64,000 bases of DNA. It comes from Acidiphilium multivorum AIU301 (GTDB lineage Bacteria > Pseudomonadota > Alphaproteobacteria > Acetobacterales > Acetobacteraceae). The stretch is taken from positions 1 to 64,000 of the forward strand of contig NC_015186.1 in assembly GCF_000202835.1 (NCBI RefSeq), read 5' to 3'. A model generated the notes under the pieces. The model had not been told where the DNA came from and searched no databases. It saw only the letters and a list, made by a program, of their open reading frames with translations. Positions 61,190-64,000 of this stretch are shown one piece after another. Positions within the stretch are counted from its first letter, which is position 1. Each line of letters starts with the position of its first letter. The position numbers and the translations under genes are program-made.

Positions 61190-62446
61190 TTGAAGCGTCG
61201 GTCAGCCCGCCCTGAATTGCCCGTGATCAACCGAAGGCCATGGGTTCGCACTATCACTGTTGCGTGCTGCATTGTCGGCATACTGCCGGTGCTGATCGTT
61301 CTTTTCAGTATGACTCGACATGCGAATCGTCATCATTTCACGGCGGATATGGTGGCAGGACGGGATTTCGGCGTGCTTTGGAGCGGCGGACGTACCGCGA
61401 TTGCAGGGCTTTTCCGGCATGCAAGTATTGTTACGCTCTTTTCCCCATCACGATTTGGAAATGTCGTCAAGGCCGATTGGCCCATACTGCACGGTCAGAG
61501 ACTATGGTCCTATCCCCCAACAATGATGCCCGTCATGATGGTGTTTGGCGGTTTGCCACTTATCGGCGCGGCGGCACTTTATGTCGGTGTCGGCATTATG
61601 GTAATGTCTCTCGCGGTTGCCGCTGCCATGGACATCCGCCGTGATCTGGCCTGCCTCATTGTATTGATGGCGCCGGGAACTTGGGATTGCATTCTAGCAG
61701 GTCAGGACTCCCTTATCATCGGGGCTCTCGTGATTGCAGGAATCATGCGAGCCAGACGCTATCCTGTCTTGGCCGGTATGCTGCTTGGACTGGCCACAGC
61801 CAAACCGCAATTGGGAATGTCCACACCCGCTGCACTGATTGGCCAGAAAGCATGGAAAGCCATTTTCGTTGCTATTGTGTCTGTTGGCGTCATGGCAGTT
61901 TTGACCTCCCTGTTGTGGCCTGGAGCCTGGGGGCTGTGGCTGAGCCACGTTGTTCCAGTGCAAATGGCCAGAATGGATCGCCCCTATATCCCGACGCCGA
62001 GCCAGGCTTACTCCGGTTCGCTATACGAGTTTATGAGAGCGGAGGGGCTTGGTGAGGCGGCAAGCTCTTTCGTTTCGGCGATCGCTTCGGGATTGGCCAT
62101 GTTCGGCGTTGCAGTTGTTTTCCGCCGGGCCTCTCATGACCGCGAGAGGCGGGTCGCTTTGCTCGCCAGTCTAGCACTGCTTCCAGTCGCCTCGCCATGG
62201 TTGATGGATTATGATTTTGCCGCAATTCAGCCTATTGCCATAGCCCTGATCTTTCAGGGACGTGATATCTGGGAGTTTGGTCCATCGAAATACTTGCTGA
62301 TTATCGCGATCCTGGCGTCATTGGTGTTGCCGGAATTTGGCTTTATTCTGAGTTTGAGGACTGGCGTCGCACCAATCGCTCCACTTGTCATTTCCATGCT
62401 TGGTTTGGCAGCCATAGTCGCAAGCTGGCAGTGGCGGCAAGAATGA
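61190..62446 (+). CDS. GT87-like polytopic membrane glycosyltransferase
   Basis: A 418-residue protein with about ten hydrophobic helices, related in layout to the gene at 59035-60312. FTADMVAGRDFGVLWSGGRT holds the Asp of GT-C loop 1. RLWSYPPTMMPVMMVFGGLP, GTWDCILAGQDSLIIGALVI and LAGMLLGLATAKPQLGMSTP are typical GT87 blocks, and SPWLMDYDFAAIQPIAIALI is a late family motif. The start is uncertain (TTG at 61190 or a later codon). Acceptor and donor are unknown. Confidence 0.78.
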   Translation: MKRRSARPELPVINRRPWVRTITVACCIVGILPVLIVLFSMTRHANRHHFTADMVAGRDFGVLWSGGRTAIAGLFRHASIVTLFSPSRFGNVVKADWPILHGQRLWSYPPTMMPVMMVFGGLPLIGAAALYVGVGIMVMSLAVAAAMDIRRDLACLIVLMAPGTWDCILAGQDSLIIGALVIAGIMRARRYPVLAGMLLGLATAKPQLGMSTPAALIGQKAWKAIFVAIVSVGVMAVLTSLLWPGAWGLWLSHVVPVQMARMDRPYIPTPSQAYSGSLYEFMRAEGLGEAASSFVSAIASGLAMFGVAVVFRRASHDRERRVALLASLALLPVASPWLMDYDFAAIQPIAIALIFQGRDIWEFGPSKYLLIIAILASLVLPEFGFILSLRTGVAPIAPLVISMLGLAAIVASWQWRQE

Positions 62447-62498
62447 GATTATCAAGCGAGCAAATCATACCAGATTGTAGTGTCCCGATGGGTCATCG

Positions 62499-64000
62499 TC
62501 ATTTCGCTATCTGAGCCCTGCCATCCGTGACGATCTGGTAAAGACGGAAGCCTGAGCTCTTTTGTTGACCGATTTTTTTCAGCCAAGGGGGAGTCCTGTT
62601 CTGGCTAAGCATGGTCCAGAGCGCCTCGGGGCCAGACTTCTGCGCGATCGGATATGATTTCCCGGCAGGGCAGAACAGAACATATCGGGCACCGCTAGCC
62701 CGAACCGCCGCGGGTTCAGACTTATGATCCGCGTTGGCACGCCAAGCTGCCCAATCCCTGAGGAAAGCTCGAACACCATGTTGATATAGCGAGCCAACGC
62801 CAATGATCTGCGTACGGTATAGCAGCTCAGGAACTTCGCCAGGGCGTGTCAGCACGATCTGATCTGCCGCGGGAGCGAGGAGATGGGCGATGTGACGCAT
62901 CGAGCAAGTCGGACGATGATGATCTATTTTTGCGTGATTCCAAAGCATTTTTGGTGCGGCATCTGCGATGATTGGTCCGAGAACAATGACAGCGACAAGG
63001 CCAACTCGGCCAGCGGCGGCATAATGCTCTCGCGAACCGAGCCTGGTTGTGATGCGGTCGAGCATAATCGGGAGAATTCCGCAAAGAAAAGCAGAGGGAT
63101 ATTGCTGGAATATCAAAAAACGGGCGGTCAATCCCGTTGCCAAGACCGTGCCGATCATGAATAGGGACCAGGCCCCTACGGGCAACAATCGACGACGATA
63201 ATATAATATCTGCGTTATTGCAAATGTGCAAGCCAGGATACCAGGCCCGAGGAGGCCGACAACTTGGCTTGCCGTGCGGGCTGGCTGGGTTTCAGAAATG
63301 CTGCCGAAAAAGATATGCATCTCTGACGCGCTCATCAGGCCGAAGGGGCCAAGCGCGACATGCGGGAAAATGGCGAGCCAAGCCAGAAAGATACAAGTCG
63401 CAACGAAAATGCCGATGAGGTTACGAGATTTCGTCGGCAAATCGACCTTATCGAGCCTCGCCAGACTGAACGTGACCAGTAGGATCGCCAGTCCAAGGCC
63501 GACATAGACTATCGAGAGCCTGTCAATCTCTGGCGTGAGGTATCCGCCATGAGGTGGATCGACGGCAAGAGCTGCTGCCAAAGTCGCAAAGAAGGCGGCG
63601 CCATTTATTAGCAGCGGTGGAACTGGCGGTCGAAATAGCCAGTACCAGCCCAATCCGGCCTGGGCCAGCAGAACCCAAGGCATCGTCTCTGGCATGAGCC
63701 AGATTGCCATTCCGCCAGTGATCCCTGTCATTGCCGCCCAAACCCGATGTCCCGAACAAGAACGTAGGGCGCAACCCGAGGTGATGGCTACAGCGGCGGC
63801 TTGGGCGATATGATAATGAATTACCCCGAATGCCGAGAAATTCCGTATGCCTGGAACAATTGGTGCTATTACGGCTGCTGCCCAAATGAAACGACGTTGC
63901 GTAACAGGTGCCGCGGCAAACCCCAGACTCGCCCCAAGCAATCCCGTCGATATGGGGCCAGTTGCGACGCCCGACACGAAAAGAGCATGCCGCCAACCGA
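62499..64000 (-). CDS. Large polytopic membrane protein, 5' end outside window
   Basis: At least 492 residues. The reading frame stays open upstream of the GTG at 63977 to the window edge, with WRHALFVSGVATGPISTGLL reading on naturally, so the true start lies beyond 64000. About ten hydrophobic helices are followed by a soluble C-terminal domain of ~130 residues (from MLWNHAKIDHH to the end) with RTQIIGVGSLYQHGVRAFL and SGARYVLFCPAGK. This layout resembles GT-C type glycosyltransferases and O-antigen-type membrane proteins, but I do not recognise the family. Confidence 0.6.
   Translation of the reverse strand, partial: GWRHALFVSGVATGPISTGLLGASLGFAAAPVTQRRFIWAAAVIAPIVPGIRNFSAFGVIHYHIAQAAAVAITSGCALRSCSGHRVWAAMTGITGGMAIWLMPETMPWVLLAQAGLGWYWLFRPPVPPLLINGAAFFATLAAALAVDPPHGGYLTPEIDRLSIVYVGLGLAILLVTFSLARLDKVDLPTKSRNLIGIFVATCIFLAWLAIFPHVALGPFGLMSASEMHIFFGSISETQPARTASQVVGLLGPGILACTFAITQILYYRRRLLPVGAWSLFMIGTVLATGLTARFLIFQQYPSAFLCGILPIMLDRITTRLGSREHYAAAGRVGLVAVIVLGPIIADAAPKMLWNHAKIDHHRPTCSMRHIAHLLAPAADQIVLTRPGEVPELLYRTQIIGVGSLYQHGVRAFLRDWAAWRANADHKSEPAAVRASGARYVLFCPAGKSYPIAQKSGPEALWTMLSQNRTPPWLKKIGQQKSSGFRLYQIVTDGRAQIAK

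Larger units (their letters stand above)
43061..64000. other. Putative genomic island (left part)
   Basis: From the tRNA-Lys 3' end to the window edge, gene density and base composition change. Composition is lower in GC than the preceding 43 kb. The segment holds a tyrosine integrase, a stack of insertion sequences and long empty stretches. I looked for a second copy of the tRNA 3' end (GGTTCGAGTCC...CCA) as the right attachment site and did not see one, so the boundary lies beyond position 64000 or has been lost. Confidence 0.7.

Overview
This is about 64 kb of chromosome from a high-GC alphaproteobacterium. Gene content and neighbourhoods fit the family Acetobacteraceae, and an acidophile such as Acidiphilium is my best guess. 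That assignment is inferred from protein character, not from a database search. The window opens just upstream of dnaA, so coordinate 1 is probably the conventional start of a chromosome. No DnaA-box cluster is visible, so I do not call an origin.

Positions 1-43060 are ordinary, densely packed high-GC chromosome. They hold dnaA; S-formylglutathione hydrolase; a cold-shock gene; a MerR regulator with a three-gene beta-oxidation operon (thiolase, FadN-type hydroxyacyl-CoA dehydrogenase/hydratase, acyl-CoA dehydrogenase); a molybdate/tungstate-type ABC transporter pair with a divergent ModE-like regulator; TspO; a SatP-type acetate transporter; two tandem TatA genes; methionine-salvage genes mtnB-mtnD-mtnC; lnt, an XRE regulator and rpe. 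Next come heparinase, galE, a glycosyltransferase, creA, purH and a CMD-family gene; then aroA-cmk and parE on the minus strand; a CoA-transferase, hydrolase and YihY group; rnr, an S41 protease and rpmG; and a minus-strand unit of tri-heme cytochrome c, GNAT, nitrilase and lpxB. A tRNA-Lys(CTT) closes this part.

Positions 43061-64000 look like an integrated, lower-GC genomic island. A tyrosine integrase sits directly behind the tRNA-Lys, with a perfect tandem 21-bp repeat between them. The cargo begins with a YqcI/YcgG-family (putative heme N-oxygenase) gene followed one base later by a LysE-type exporter. A 7-kb stack of insertion sequences follows: an IS5-family element, an IS1634-type transposase broken and partly deleted around a complete IS21-family element, and an IS110/IS1111-type element. 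The last 10 kb carries an orphan two-partner-secretion-like exoprotein, an MFS transporter with a TetR regulator, two GT87-like membrane glycosyltransferases and a large membrane protein cut by the window edge. The right island boundary is not in the window.

The strongest leads are the N-oxygenase/exporter pair, a 42-bp perfect palindrome inside the IS21 element, the IS21-associated deletion of IS1634, a likely ATT start codon on the GNAT gene, and an RNA hairpin that would hide the Shine-Dalgarno of the CoA-transferase gene.
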